From the IMG/VR virus record IMGVR_UViG_3300009034_000007, positions 1-64,000 of that record: a DNA stretch of 64,000 bases. One strand, given 5' to 3'. Position 1 is the stretch's first letter, and every line of letters starts with the position of its first letter. Below are positions 50,701 through 59,968 of this stretch, one piece after another. The notes beneath the pieces are model-generated. The model saw only the letters and a program-made list of their open reading frames with translations, ran no database searches and was not told the DNA's origin. Position numbers and translations under genes: made by a program. The stretch comes from a virus.

Positions 50701-52271
50701 TGCCTCCTATTGAAAAAATTACTCATGAAGATTTAATACTCTATGAAATAGTAAGACATCCAGTTCTTTTTGGTGAGTTTTTCAGAAATATTGACTTAAG
50801 ACCGCATGAGGAACCTTGGGAATTTACTATCTACCAAAAGGAATTCATATGTGATTTTGCAAATTATGTGAGTATTTGCTGTGGTCGTACCGTCGGGAAG
50901 ACGGAAGCCCTTGTAAGTGTTCTAATTTGGATTTTGGTAAATAATGTTTATAGAGGTGATTATGTAGTTTACACTGTACCCAATAAAGTCCACCTAGACC
51001 CTGTATGGGATGGCTTAGTAAAGTTCTTTCGAGGTAACTCGATCATATCTCAGTTTGTTGAGAAACGAAGTGGTATCAACTCATCTGATCATAATATTAA
51101 ATGTAACAATTATGCGTCACTTGATTGCCGAATTGCTGGCACGACTGGTACTGGAGCCTCAGTTGTAGGTATGCACACTCCTTTCGAGGTTTTGGATGAG
51201 GCGGGATTCTATCCGTGGGGGACTTGGATTGAATTACAACCTACTTTGAATACATGGGAACAGGGTTATCGACAAGTTGTATCAGGAGTTCCTACGGGTG
51301 TACGAGAGCAAAATGTACTTTACTATACAGATGAGATGGATGATGACTTTACCAAACATCGTATCTCAGCACACCAGAACCCTCGATACACTGAGGAAGA
51401 TGAGGCTAGAAACTTAGAGAAATATGGTGGTGTAGATGGACAAGACTATATCCATCACGTCTTAGGACGGCATGGAACACCTGTTTTTGCTGTATTTGAC
51501 CGAACATTAATGTCAATTGTGGAATATCCTGTATATAAAATTAAGATTGATGGTATCAAAATTACAGATGTGTCAGAAATTTATAGCAAAATCTCAAATG
51601 TTCCTCCGATTGAAAAACGGCATGATTATGTAATAATGGGAATTGACTTAGGTTACACTGACCCAACAGCCATTCATATTTTATATAATTCTGGTGGAAC
51701 TATAAAATATCATGCTCGGATTCAGCTAACAAAGGTTCCCTATCCTTTACAAAAACAAGTAATTAGTTTCATTGATGAACGATTTCAAAGACCTGACGTA
51801 ATTGGTATAGATGCTGGTGGTCCTGGTAAACCTGTTGTTCAGGATTTCTTAGAAGCTGAAGAATTTTTACATAAAGACTTCGTGAAGCGAATGATTCCTG
51901 TAGAGTTTGGTTCACAGCTAATTTTAGGACAGGATAATGATGGAAATGATATCAAGGTACGAATGAAACCATTTGCAGTTTCGTTAACTCAGGAATATGC
52001 AAACTCACATCGGATAGTGTTTTCATCCACAGATTATGAATTTATATCAGAACTAGAACGAACAACTTATACTAAGAATCCGAGTGGGGAAATTGTTTAT
52101 CGAACTCTTACGCCTAAAGGTGGACAGAGAGGTGATGATCACCATACAACTGCACTATTATGTGCAATGATAGCACAGTATCAATTGAAAGATGCTATAA
52201 CAAGACAACAGAAGAAACCGAGATTGTATACACCAACTTGGTTACAGAGGAGTAAGTGGATATATGACTGA
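50700..52271 (+). CDS. terL: Terminase large subunit
   Basis: 523 residues. ATPase domain: Walker A GRTVGKT at 62-68 and Walker B VLDE at 164-167. Nuclease domain: MGIDLGYTDP near residue 313 and IGIDAGGPG near 360, with a C-terminal DDHHTTALLCAM near 485, the RNase H-like catalytic acids. It packages DNA into proheads and cuts concatemers. No small subunit is clearly recognised nearby. Confidence 0.95.
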   Translation: MPPIEKITHEDLILYEIVRHPVLFGEFFRNIDLRPHEEPWEFTIYQKEFICDFANYVSICCGRTVGKTEALVSVLIWILVNNVYRGDYVVYTVPNKVHLDPVWDGLVKFFRGNSIISQFVEKRSGINSSDHNIKCNNYASLDCRIAGTTGTGASVVGMHTPFEVLDEAGFYPWGTWIELQPTLNTWEQGYRQVVSGVPTGVREQNVLYYTDEMDDDFTKHRISAHQNPRYTEEDEARNLEKYGGVDGQDYIHHVLGRHGTPVFAVFDRTLMSIVEYPVYKIKIDGIKITDVSEIYSKISNVPPIEKRHDYVIMGIDLGYTDPTAIHILYNSGGTIKYHARIQLTKVPYPLQKQVISFIDERFQRPDVIGIDAGGPGKPVVQDFLEAEEFLHKDFVKRMIPVEFGSQLILGQDNDGNDIKVRMKPFAVSLTQEYANSHRIVFSSTDYEFISELERTTYTKNPSGEIVYRTLTPKGGQRGDDHHTTALLCAMIAQYQLKDAITRQQKKPRLYTPTWLQRSKWIYD

Positions 52272-53793
52272 AAAAGAAGATAACGTAGTTGTCGAAATGA
52301 CAGCAGAGGAAGAACCAAAAAAGCTTGCTAAAGCCTCGCATCAATATACGATTCTTCAGCCACAAAGGAAAACATCAACTCCGTGGTCCGCACGTGATAT
52401 TGATAAATTAACATTTGATGACAAGAAATGGAAAAATGTTGTTAAGGAATGTAGATATTACTATAAACGTGATCCTTTTGCTTCTACAGTTATCAATAAA
52501 ATGGTCGATTTATCAATTAATAATATTATTGTACGGGAAAAGACAGCACGGAAATCTATTAAGCTTGTTCTGGAGGCCATTAAAGGTGACTTATTGGTAT
52601 TCTTACGGAATGCCGCCTTAGAATATTTGCTTAGTGGATTAGTGGTACCAGAAATTTCGTTTGATGCTTATAACAAGACACAGCTACATGAATTAGGTAT
52701 AAAACGCTTTGAAAGATTAGTGTTACCTTCTGATATGTGGATTCGTGATCCTGGAACTATTGTTGTTAAAGACCCCGTCCTTGGAAGTAAAAAGTCTTAT
52801 TTAGTTGAAATTCCAGATGCATTTAGAACTTTTATTCTAAATAAGGGAGTGTATAGTGATGGTACAAAGGATAAAGAACTTTATAAACAATTAGTACAGG
52901 ATATGCCTGATTTCGTAAAGGCTGTCAGAAAAGGTGAAACAACGCTTCTATTGGATAACCCATTGGTAGTGCAATATCGAACTTTAGCTGGAGAAACATA
53001 TCCAACGCCATATTTATTCTCAGTATTAGAATCTCTAAAACATAAGCGGAATCTTAGGCGAATGGATTATTCTATTGCGGCTCGAATCATTACAGCTATT
53101 ATGCTTGTTCGATTAGGTAATGATGAATATCCTCTAACTGAGGATAACGAAGATCAGTTGGAAGCTTTGAAATTAGAAATGAGATGGCGAGAAACTCAGT
53201 CATCTAGAGAAATGGAACGAATTTTCCAGTTATTCGGAAATCATACATTAGATATTGAATGGGTTTTTCCTGATGTAAAGCCGTTACTTGATGATGTAAA
53301 ATATAAAAATATCAATCAAGATATTGCTGTAGGATTGGGATTTCCTAGAATTTTAATCACTGGAGAAACGGAACGGTCTTTCGCATCTGATCCAGAAATT
53401 GCTACAGTTTCACCAGTTTTAACAATGAATAGGATGCAAGATGCTATTACTCCAATTATGCGACGTATTGTTGATGAAATAGTAGCAGAAAATAATTTTG
53501 GTGGAAATCCAGAAGTAATGTTTGCTCCTATCAATTTAATGGCAGTTTCATCCTTTGTTGAAGGACTTCAAAATCTATATGACACTGGCAACTTATCTAG
53601 GGAAGATTATGCTAGAATATTTGGTTTTGATATATTTGAACAACTACTAAAACGTGAAGTAGAAAATAAACTCCTAGAGAAATTAGATTTAGAGGAGTTT
53701 GCTCCTGTTCCTCATAGTAATGAACCTGAAGTACCAGGAACAAATAAGAGTAAAACTAAACCTAAAAAGAAAAAGAAGAAGGAGGGTGAATAA
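52264..53793 (+). CDS. Portal protein
   Basis: 509 residues, directly downstream of TerL and upstream of the prohead protease, the normal portal position. A DPFASTVINKMVDL segment near residue 75, a SDMWIRDPG region near residue 160 and a Lys-rich C-terminus fit portal proteins. It forms the 12-fold vertex ring for DNA entry. It overlaps TerL by eight bases. Confidence 0.85.
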   Translation: MTEKEDNVVVEMTAEEEPKKLAKASHQYTILQPQRKTSTPWSARDIDKLTFDDKKWKNVVKECRYYYKRDPFASTVINKMVDLSINNIIVREKTARKSIKLVLEAIKGDLLVFLRNAALEYLLSGLVVPEISFDAYNKTQLHELGIKRFERLVLPSDMWIRDPGTIVVKDPVLGSKKSYLVEIPDAFRTFILNKGVYSDGTKDKELYKQLVQDMPDFVKAVRKGETTLLLDNPLVVQYRTLAGETYPTPYLFSVLESLKHKRNLRRMDYSIAARIITAIMLVRLGNDEYPLTEDNEDQLEALKLEMRWRETQSSREMERIFQLFGNHTLDIEWVFPDVKPLLDDVKYKNINQDIAVGLGFPRILITGETERSFASDPEIATVSPVLTMNRMQDAITPIMRRIVDEIVAENNFGGNPEVMFAPINLMAVSSFVEGLQNLYDTGNLSREDYARIFGFDIFEQLLKREVENKLLEKLDLEEFAPVPHSNEPEVPGTNKSKTKPKKKKKKEGE

Positions 53794-54008
53794 TGCCCGC
53801 TGAATACGAAAATTGTGTAAAGAGTTATACAGCTAAAGGGAAGCCATTAAAGGATGCTAAACGGATTTGTGCAATTAGGTATTACAAGCTACATGGTAAA
53901 CGTCCTCAAGATGTACATAGTACTTTAGACCCTGAATCTATTGCTTTATTTGATATGATTGAGGTTATAGATAAAGCGGTAGGGAGTAGGTCTGAAAAAG
54001 AGGACTAA
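53793..54008 (+). CDS. Small head-region protein, 71 aa
   Basis: Starts at the portal stop (TAATG). The pattern ENCVKSYTAKGK...AKRICAIRYYK resembles a short Cys-containing module often found next to, or fused to, prohead proteases. Function unclear. Confidence 0.6.
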   Translation: MPAEYENCVKSYTAKGKPLKDAKRICAIRYYKLHGKRPQDVHSTLDPESIALFDMIEVIDKAVGSRSEKED

Positions 54009-54044
54009 AAAGGTACAAAAAATAGCAAATTTGTTCTAATTTTA

Positions 54045-54075
54045 CCCATGAACCTGTTGTTTATGGTATAATTAA
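54045..54075 (+). promoter_or_regulatory. Late-type promoter element, copy 2
   Basis: CCCAT (54045-54049), 17 bases with CTGTTGTTTATGG, TATAATTAAG (54067-54076). Matches the element at 31780-31811. It lies just upstream of the prohead protease/scaffold gene and would boost expression of the head genes. Confidence 0.7.
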
Positions 54076-54092
54076 GATAATGAGGAAAGTTT

Positions 54093-55175
54093 ATGGAAAA
54101 ATTACAGATTACAACTGATATTTTAGCGTTCTTGGATAAGGATACGGATAACCTCCCGAAGGAGGTTGTCGCGGCTATTTCTCTTAATCCTACCTTACGG
54201 TGGATTAAATTTATCTTAACCGATGATAAACCCAACGCGAATCGACAACGCATCCCTCAAAGTGAATTCGCCAATCTTGTAAAGACTGGTCTACACATGC
54301 CTATTAAAATGGCCCAGGGATTTATTCGCGAAGGACACGAGTTTTCTGTTCCCATCGGTGCTATAACTAGTTTAAATATAAAAGAAGCTCTTGTAGAAGG
54401 TATTGCCGCTTTATGGGGAAAGGAATTTCCTAGTGAAGTCGATCTTCTAAAAGATATGCATACGACAGGTGAAAAACCTCAACTTTCTTGGGAGATTTTA
54501 TATGTAAATTCGGATATAGAAGATGAGACAGGAGTAGAAACATTTCAGGACGTTGCTCTCTCGGCGGCTACCATTGTTGGTATGCCAGCATACGAGGGCA
54601 GAACTCCGATTGTAAGCATGGCCGCGAAGGAAGCTTACAGAATTAAACAGGAGGCTATAGACGAAATGGAAGAGAAAATCAAAGAGCTAGAAGATTTGGT
54701 CAAGACTATGGAAAGTGAGAAGGCCGAACTTCAGATAAGCTTTGATGCTCTTAAAGAGGAACTGGAAGCCCTCAAAATTGAACATGCTGAGTTAACAACC
54801 TTCAAAGAGGAAGTTGAAGCGGCAGAAGCACGAGTAGAGCGCGTAAAAGCTTTGACAGAGTTATTCTCCAATACAGGAGTGCCTCTCCCTGAAGATTTCT
54901 TCGAGGATGAGGAAAAGGCAGAAAAATTACTCTCTATGGACCTCGATCAACTTACGTTTGTGGTTCAAGACCTTGCACTTTTCTCCAAAGATGAAACCAT
55001 CGAAGAAATTGAGGAAGCAAGCGAAGAAGATGATCCAGAAACGGAAGAAGCTGGCAAAAAGCATCTTGGCTCTAAGAACAAAATTCCAAATGTATCGAGC
55101 GAAGATGTAGACGATGAAGATTGGACTCCGTCCCGCATCGCTAAAAAGCTAAAAGAAGACCGTAAAAAGTCTTAA
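54093..55175 (+). CDS. Prohead protease fused to scaffold
   Basis: 360 residues. The N-terminal 190 residues have the look of a Mu-type/HK97-like prohead maturation serine protease region (a FIREGHEFSVPIG segment near 72 and a LSAATIVGMPAYEG region near 164-177). Residues 195-270 form a long coiled coil of the scaffold type, followed by an acidic tail. Catalytic residues cannot be assigned with confidence. AGGAAAG precedes the ATG. Driven by the late element at 54045. Confidence 0.7.
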   Translation: MEKLQITTDILAFLDKDTDNLPKEVVAAISLNPTLRWIKFILTDDKPNANRQRIPQSEFANLVKTGLHMPIKMAQGFIREGHEFSVPIGAITSLNIKEALVEGIAALWGKEFPSEVDLLKDMHTTGEKPQLSWEILYVNSDIEDETGVETFQDVALSAATIVGMPAYEGRTPIVSMAAKEAYRIKQEAIDEMEEKIKELEDLVKTMESEKAELQISFDALKEELEALKIEHAELTTFKEEVEAAEARVERVKALTELFSNTGVPLPEDFFEDEEKAEKLLSMDLDQLTFVVQDLALFSKDETIEEIEEASEEDDPETEEAGKKHLGSKNKIPNVSSEDVDDEDWTPSRIAKKLKEDRKKS

Positions 55176-55205
55176 TAATTGGCAATATTCTAGGAGGAAT
55201 GTTCG

Positions 55206-55784
55206 ATGGAAATCAATAAGATGACCGATGTTAGAGGCGTAGTTGCCGTTCAAGACATCACTGAAGGCCGTTTTGTCATGATTACCCCCAATATTGCGGG
55301 TACTATTGACTTCGGTTCAAGAAGTGATCTTGCTGGCGTGAAACTACCCGCTAATGCAACTGAAGCGGCTTTGGCTAGGTTCATTGTAACGTGGCCAGTT
55401 CCTTATCAGTCATTGCCAATGTATATTCCCACACCCGAACTCGCATTTTCATTGCGACGTGGTGGATTTGATCAAGCAGGAAACTTACCCATGACAGGTA
55501 CTACGATCCACCTGACTTGGCCAGGACAAAAACACGGGATTACGATTCCGTCTGGTTACTTGGCCCTTGCGTTTGGTGGTGGCGTATTTACTCTGCCTTC
55601 GGGCTATTGGGTAGACTCTGCGGACATCAGACTTGCTGGTAATCCGTTCACTATTTCTAACATTGCAGACCACGGTGCAACTGACGCAGGTAAACCACGC
55701 TACTCCGTAACAAACGTTGTGGGATACGTTGAGCGATACGATTCTTCAAACGACGATCTAGAAGTAAGAACTTTAGTTCCCTAA
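55206..55784 (+). CDS. Head decoration-like protein
   Basis: 192 residues, beta-rich, between scaffold and major capsid genes, the usual place of decoration proteins. The end of the protein (EVRTLVP) resembles a stretch inside the capsid protein (EVRTLVPG, near residue 66), which may be chance. TAGGAGG upstream of the ATG. Confidence 0.65.
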   Translation: MEINKMTDVRGVVAVQDITEGRFVMITPNIAGTIDFGSRSDLAGVKLPANATEAALARFIVTWPVPYQSLPMYIPTPELAFSLRRGGFDQAGNLPMTGTTIHLTWPGQKHGITIPSGYLALAFGGGVFTLPSGYWVDSADIRLAGNPFTISNIADHGATDAGKPRYSVTNVVGYVERYDSSNDDLEVRTLVP

Positions 55785-55823
55785 AATTGTGAGCTGAAGT
55801 AATTCGGAGGTTTTAAACTAACC

Positions 55824-56732
55824 ATGAGCGATAAAGAATTTAAGGAAGCCTTGGCGGAATATATGCGTGATCCCGATCAGCGGGACGCGTTTGCTCAGAT
55901 TTTGGTGGAGTTTTTGGAGCCAAGCCATCTTACTACCGAAGTACTTAGCCTACTCTTAGATACACGTTCCTTGGAAGCAGGGGACTTGCTGGTGAAGAAA
56001 GTTCGCAAGGGGATTGAGGTTCGCACCTTAGTTCCTGGTGCTGTCCATTTAGCAAGTGAGATCACGATCTCTGATCGTATCAACTTCATTCTGGACGGTG
56101 CAGATGTGAAAGTCACCTATAATGAGTGGGAACTTGAACGTGGTGAGATTGGTACTGTCGAGAGCATTTCTGAGGAAATGCGAGACAAATTGCGGGATTA
56201 TTTTGTGAATAAAGTTTTCACAGCCCTTACTACAATTTGGAACGCCACTAATACCCCTGACAACTATACGGCTGTTGGTGGGCCTATTACTGGTGCGGCT
56301 CTCGAAAACGCCATTAATCGTATTAACTTAACAAGCCCTGGTGCAAAACTAATCGTAGGCGCACGTGCGTCTGTCACCCCGATTACCAAATTTGGTGCAT
56401 TCTGGAGTGATGGTACGACCACAGGCTACGCAGAAGAGCTAATCATGAAGATTTTCCAAGATGGTTGGCTTGGACGCTACTACGGTGTTCCCGTTCTTGC
56501 GTTAGAGCAGGTTTATGACAACCCTGAAGATTATCAGGCATTGATCCCCACTGACAAAGTGCTAGTGATTGGAGAAAAAGTTGGCGAGTTTATTAATTAC
56601 GGCGACGTAAAGACTAAACAATGGACCGACATGAACCCAACACCGCCACAGTGGTACCTGGAACTCTATCAGCAATTCGGTATGATTATCGATAATGCTA
56701 ATGGGATTTACGTACTAGGCAATATTGGCTAA
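55824..56732 (+). CDS. Major capsid protein
   Basis: 302 residues, downstream of the protease and decoration genes. The N-terminal 60 residues are helical (a possible delta domain), then a mixed alpha/beta region compatible with the HK97 fold. The ribosome site GGAGG is 13 bases from the ATG, longer than usual. A strong hairpin terminator follows, as expected for a highly expressed gene. Confidence 0.85.
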   Translation: MSDKEFKEALAEYMRDPDQRDAFAQILVEFLEPSHLTTEVLSLLLDTRSLEAGDLLVKKVRKGIEVRTLVPGAVHLASEITISDRINFILDGADVKVTYNEWELERGEIGTVESISEEMRDKLRDYFVNKVFTALTTIWNATNTPDNYTAVGGPITGAALENAINRINLTSPGAKLIVGARASVTPITKFGAFWSDGTTTGYAEELIMKIFQDGWLGRYYGVPVLALEQVYDNPEDYQALIPTDKVLVIGEKVGEFINYGDVKTKQWTDMNPTPPQWYLELYQQFGMIIDNANGIYVLGNIG

Positions 56733-56758
56733 AGTTATTAAATAAACAGAGCAATTAC

Positions 56759-56789
56759 GAGGGGGAGAAAATCCCTTCTCCCCCTCTTT
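56759..56789 (+). terminator. Rho-independent terminator after capsid gene
   Basis: A perfect 11-bp stem GAGGGGGAGAA/TTCTCCCCCTC with a 6-base loop, followed by TTTAAAAAA. It is the strongest hairpin in the right arm and lies 26 bases after the capsid stop; the T-run is short, so it may be partial, letting transcription pass to the next genes. Confidence 0.8.
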
Positions 56790-56807
56790 AAAAAATAGGA
56801 GGATATT

Positions 56808-57329
56808 ATGGTTAAGGAAGGTTTGACTCACGAGGTTTATTCAGCAATGCAGGTTGGTAAACCGTTCTGCACATACATTAAAACAATATTGGGTAAGGTC
56901 GCAGTTACGGTATTGAATCCCTTTTCGGGCGTACCAGAAGGGGTTATTCTAGAAGGGAATCCTAACGACCTCGATGCTTTTGAAACAATTACAGTACAAG
57001 TGTGGTCGTTACAAGAGGATGAATTCTTCAAACGTACAAATGCGTCACATTTCAAGTCGGGTAATGTCAGAGTTCTTAAAGAAGTTGAAGTACCAGTAAA
57101 AGAGCGATCTGTCAATGATATTACTGATGAGGAAATCGTGACGGTTTTAAATAAACCATTCCTAGCGTTGAAAAATAAACTCAATGCCTTTACATCAGTG
57201 GCTCCAGTCTATCGAGTGCTGAAACGAGCCGAGGACATGGAGAAATCCGAAAAGATTCTCAATTCTATACGAGCTAGATTAGCTGAATTAGAGCTTGAAG
57301 GAATACCACAACCTGAAGAAAACGAGTAA
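56808..57329 (+). CDS. Head-tail region protein, 173 aa
   Basis: Unknown protein after the capsid gene. An N-terminal beta-rich part is followed by a helical acidic C-terminus (residues 135-173). GGAGG upstream. A connector or head completion role is likely from position. Confidence 0.6.
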   Translation: MVKEGLTHEVYSAMQVGKPFCTYIKTILGKVAVTVLNPFSGVPEGVILEGNPNDLDAFETITVQVWSLQEDEFFKRTNASHFKSGNVRVLKEVEVPVKERSVNDITDEEIVTVLNKPFLALKNKLNAFTSVAPVYRVLKRAEDMEKSEKILNSIRARLAELELEGIPQPEENE

Positions 57330-57332
57330 TAA

Positions 57333-57830
57333 ATGTCAATTACAGGTACTAACCTCAGTTACCTAATTCCGCGATTGCGGTTACATCTAGGCGATTTTAC
57401 TATGCCTTATAGATATTTAGATGAGTGGCTTGAAACCTCTCTAGTGGCGGCTGTTGAACTATTAATGCCCCGATGGAATTATAAATATCTATTGAATGAA
57501 ACTACACATGATGTAGAACGCAATCTAACGATTAGATTTTTATTCCAATCGCCCCCAATTGTGGAGCGAGGGGATATTTGGCCCATTGTGCTACAAGCGG
57601 CTATTATTATCAAGGAAGGTTCATTAGAAGGTCAATCATGGAACTTCGCATCCTGGCGTGACGCTGAAATCGCTTATTCTAACTTAGAATCAGCACGTTC
57701 AAAAGATGCATCTCTACAGCGGGATATCGAACTATTAGATACAATGCTTCCGTGGAGATCAAAGAGACTGGCTTTACCAATTAAAGGTCATTTACCTGGA
57801 TACCTTGATAATTTGTACGAGCATGATTAG
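57333..57830 (+). CDS. Head-tail connector/adaptor-like protein
   Basis: 165 residues. The N-terminal pattern YLIPRLRLHLGD...YLDEWLETSL...AAVELLMPRW resembles phage connector (gp6-like) adaptor proteins that sit under the portal. It follows the head gene directly. Its start has only a weak ribosome site. Confidence 0.65.
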   Translation: MSITGTNLSYLIPRLRLHLGDFTMPYRYLDEWLETSLVAAVELLMPRWNYKYLLNETTHDVERNLTIRFLFQSPPIVERGDIWPIVLQAAIIIKEGSLEGQSWNFASWRDAEIAYSNLESARSKDASLQRDIELLDTMLPWRSKRLALPIKGHLPGYLDNLYEHD

Positions 57831-57928
57831 CAAAAGAGTGTAAAAAGGTTACAAGCGAACGCGGATATTCTCTTTTGCTATGAGGTTCTGAACCTGCCGC
57901 CTCGTATCATATTATAAACCGAGGCGGC
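57830..57928. other. Three perfect inverted repeats in a connector-gene gap
   Basis: In order: GCAAAAGAG/CTCTTTTGC (57830-57838 and 57870-57878), AGGTTC-T-GAACCT (57883-57895), and GCCGCCTCG/CGAGGCGGC (57896-57904 and 57920-57928) with a 15-base loop. None ends in a T-run. They separate the connector gene from the inserted glycosyltransferase. They could be transcript-processing or termination structures or the scar of an insertion. Confidence 0.6.
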
Positions 57929-57955
57929 CATAGAAATTTATAGGGAGAGGATGGT

Positions 57956-59278
57956 ATGGGCAGATCACAAGCAAAAAGGCGTAAGACTGTGGAAGACATA
58001 GAAGACGTGGAAAATAAAGAGCAACCCAAACCAACAATTTTAATTATTGGAGATGGTGTTGCAACAACTGGTTTTGCTAGGGTTTTACATAGTGTATTTC
58101 AACATCTTACTGACCAGTACCACATTCATCACCTTGCCATAAATTACCGAGGCGATCCCCACGGATATGATTGGAAAATCTATCCCGCAATGTTAGGAGG
58201 GGATATCTACGGATTAGGCAGACTTCCAGAGATGATGAACGTTCTAAAACCTGATCTTGTATTTATCTTGAACGATTTATGGGTGCATCCAATGTACCTA
58301 GATAAATTACAAGAATATAAAGATGTAACGAAAGTTATTCTTTATATGCCTATTGATGGTGGACCAGTTGATCCTATATGGGTGAAACAAATCCGTGGGG
58401 CTGATAGATTAATTTTCTATACAAGATTTGGAAAAGGTGTTGTTGAGGATGCTATTGCCAAGCTTCAAGCCGATGAGTGGGAAGAAATAACTGATACTAC
58501 GGCTACAAAAGTTTTACGCAAAAGAAAAGTTCCTTTGCGATTTCCTAAAATCCATATTGTCCCACATGGGATTGATACACGGTTATTTCATCCCGTAGAT
58601 AAAGAAAAAGCAAAAGCAGAAATTTATCCTGAGAATCCAGATTTCAAGGGTGATGCTTTCATTGTATTAAATTCTAATCGAAATCAACCCCGAAAACGAA
58701 TCGATATTACAATGAAAGGGTTTGCTCAATTTGCGGAAGATAAACCATCAAATGTAAAATTATATCTTCACATGGGCGTTGAGGATATGGGTTGGAACGT
58801 TATCAATTTAGCGAAACTCATTGGTATTGAAAATCGATTGGTTTTGTCAAGTACACAAAATACGATTCCAGGTATTCCTGACGATAGACTAAATCTTATT
58901 TACAATGCATGTAATGTCGGTATAAATACATCGGTAGGCGAAGGATGGGGTCTATGTAACTTTGAACATGCCGCGACTTTTGCGGCTCAAATTGTACCCG
59001 ATCATTCGGCATGTAGCGAAGTCTGGAGAATAGATGGGAAAGAAATGGCAGAATTTCTACCCGTTGAGTACTGGCTTACAAATGAACGAGTCTTGACTGA
59101 GGGAGGGATTGTTACGCCTCAAGGGGTTGCAGAGGCTTTAGAACATCTGTACTCAGATCGGGAGTACTTAGATGAAATGGCTCAACGAGCTTTTGATCTG
59201 ACACGATCACCCGAATATCAATGGCAAAGTGTGGCTAAACAATTTAATGACATTTTTATGGATGTATTAGCAGAATGA
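57956..59278 (+). CDS. GT4-like glycosyltransferase inserted among connector genes
   Basis: 440 residues of GT-B fold. IIGDGVATTGFARVL near residue 30 opens the first Rossmann domain, HIVPHGIDTRLFHP near 201 begins the second, and SVGEGWGLCNFEHAA near 322 has the donor-binding E-x7-E. This is the GT4 layout. Its position inside the head-tail connector cluster is unusual and suggests a moron gene. A role in virion glycosylation is possible. GGGAGAGG precedes the ATG. Confidence 0.88.
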   Translation: MGRSQAKRRKTVEDIEDVENKEQPKPTILIIGDGVATTGFARVLHSVFQHLTDQYHIHHLAINYRGDPHGYDWKIYPAMLGGDIYGLGRLPEMMNVLKPDLVFILNDLWVHPMYLDKLQEYKDVTKVILYMPIDGGPVDPIWVKQIRGADRLIFYTRFGKGVVEDAIAKLQADEWEEITDTTATKVLRKRKVPLRFPKIHIVPHGIDTRLFHPVDKEKAKAEIYPENPDFKGDAFIVLNSNRNQPRKRIDITMKGFAQFAEDKPSNVKLYLHMGVEDMGWNVINLAKLIGIENRLVLSSTQNTIPGIPDDRLNLIYNACNVGINTSVGEGWGLCNFEHAATFAAQIVPDHSACSEVWRIDGKEMAEFLPVEYWLTNERVLTEGGIVTPQGVAEALEHLYSDREYLDEMAQRAFDLTRSPEYQWQSVAKQFNDIFMDVLAE

Positions 59279-59721
59279 CTACTATAACTTGGCCAACTAA
59301 CACCGCTGATATAATTGATGATATACGCGGAGCTATTGGTAGAAATATTGCAATTTATATAAATGTATCTGGAATTCCATGTACAGCATCAGGTTGTCTT
59401 TTAGACCCTGTTACTAATTTATCTGTGAATCAGTTTTGTCAAGTTTGTCATGGAGAATATTGGCTTTCAGCAGTTTCAGGAGTGCTGGTCGAAGCCCATG
59501 TAACATGGAAAGGTGCAGATATACCTGTATGGATGCCTGGAGGTCAAGTTCCTGAAGGCGATTGTAGAATACAGATCAAATATACAGTAGCAAATGTTGG
59601 CTATGTAGAAGCCGCTGAATATTATATTGTAGATGGAAAAACGCTTATTCAGGATGATGTAACTTTAAGAGGAGTACCAGAAATTAATAGAATTATTATT
59701 AGTCTGGTTCAAAAGGAGTAG
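59275..59721 (+). CDS. Head-closure-like protein with zinc motif
   Basis: 148 residues. An IPCTASGCLLDPVTN segment near 35 and an NQFCQVCHGEYW segment near 53 carry four cysteines in pairs, as seen in several phage head-tail joining proteins that contain a small zinc site. It overlaps the glycosyltransferase stop by four bases. Its position between connector and tail-completion genes agrees. Confidence 0.7.
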   Translation: MTTITWPTNTADIIDDIRGAIGRNIAIYINVSGIPCTASGCLLDPVTNLSVNQFCQVCHGEYWLSAVSGVLVEAHVTWKGADIPVWMPGGQVPEGDCRIQIKYTVANVGYVEAAEYYIVDGKTLIQDDVTLRGVPEINRIIISLVQKE

Positions 59722-59725
59722 GGAT

Positions 59726-59968
59726 ATGAATGGTGAAAATAGGATGGGGCAGGTAGTAATTGATGGTCTGAATATGTTTGACATCATTACTATCTTAGAT
59801 AAAAAGAAAAGACGCTATATTAAGATAGCATTAGATGATTTGGAACGAATTGTTCCGAATGATTCTGAACAATTTATTCGGGCTAGGAAATTGTTTTTAG
59901 ATACATTTAATGACTATCACCGATCAATTTTGATTACTTTGTTTGGAAATATTGAAGGCTTGTTTTAA
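59726..59968 (+). CDS. Small unknown protein in connector region, 80 aa
   Basis: A helical protein with charged surface, between head-closure and tail-completion genes. Ribosome site GGAGTAGGG. No family recognised. Confidence 0.55.
   Translation: MNGENRMGQVVIDGLNMFDIITILDKKKRRYIKIALDDLERIVPNDSEQFIRARKLFLDTFNDYHRSILITLFGNIEGLF

Noticed and set aside
54003-54253. Minus-strand frame over the protease start
   Set aside because: It lies opposite a gene with its own promoter and ribosome site and has no supporting features; it is a shadow frame.
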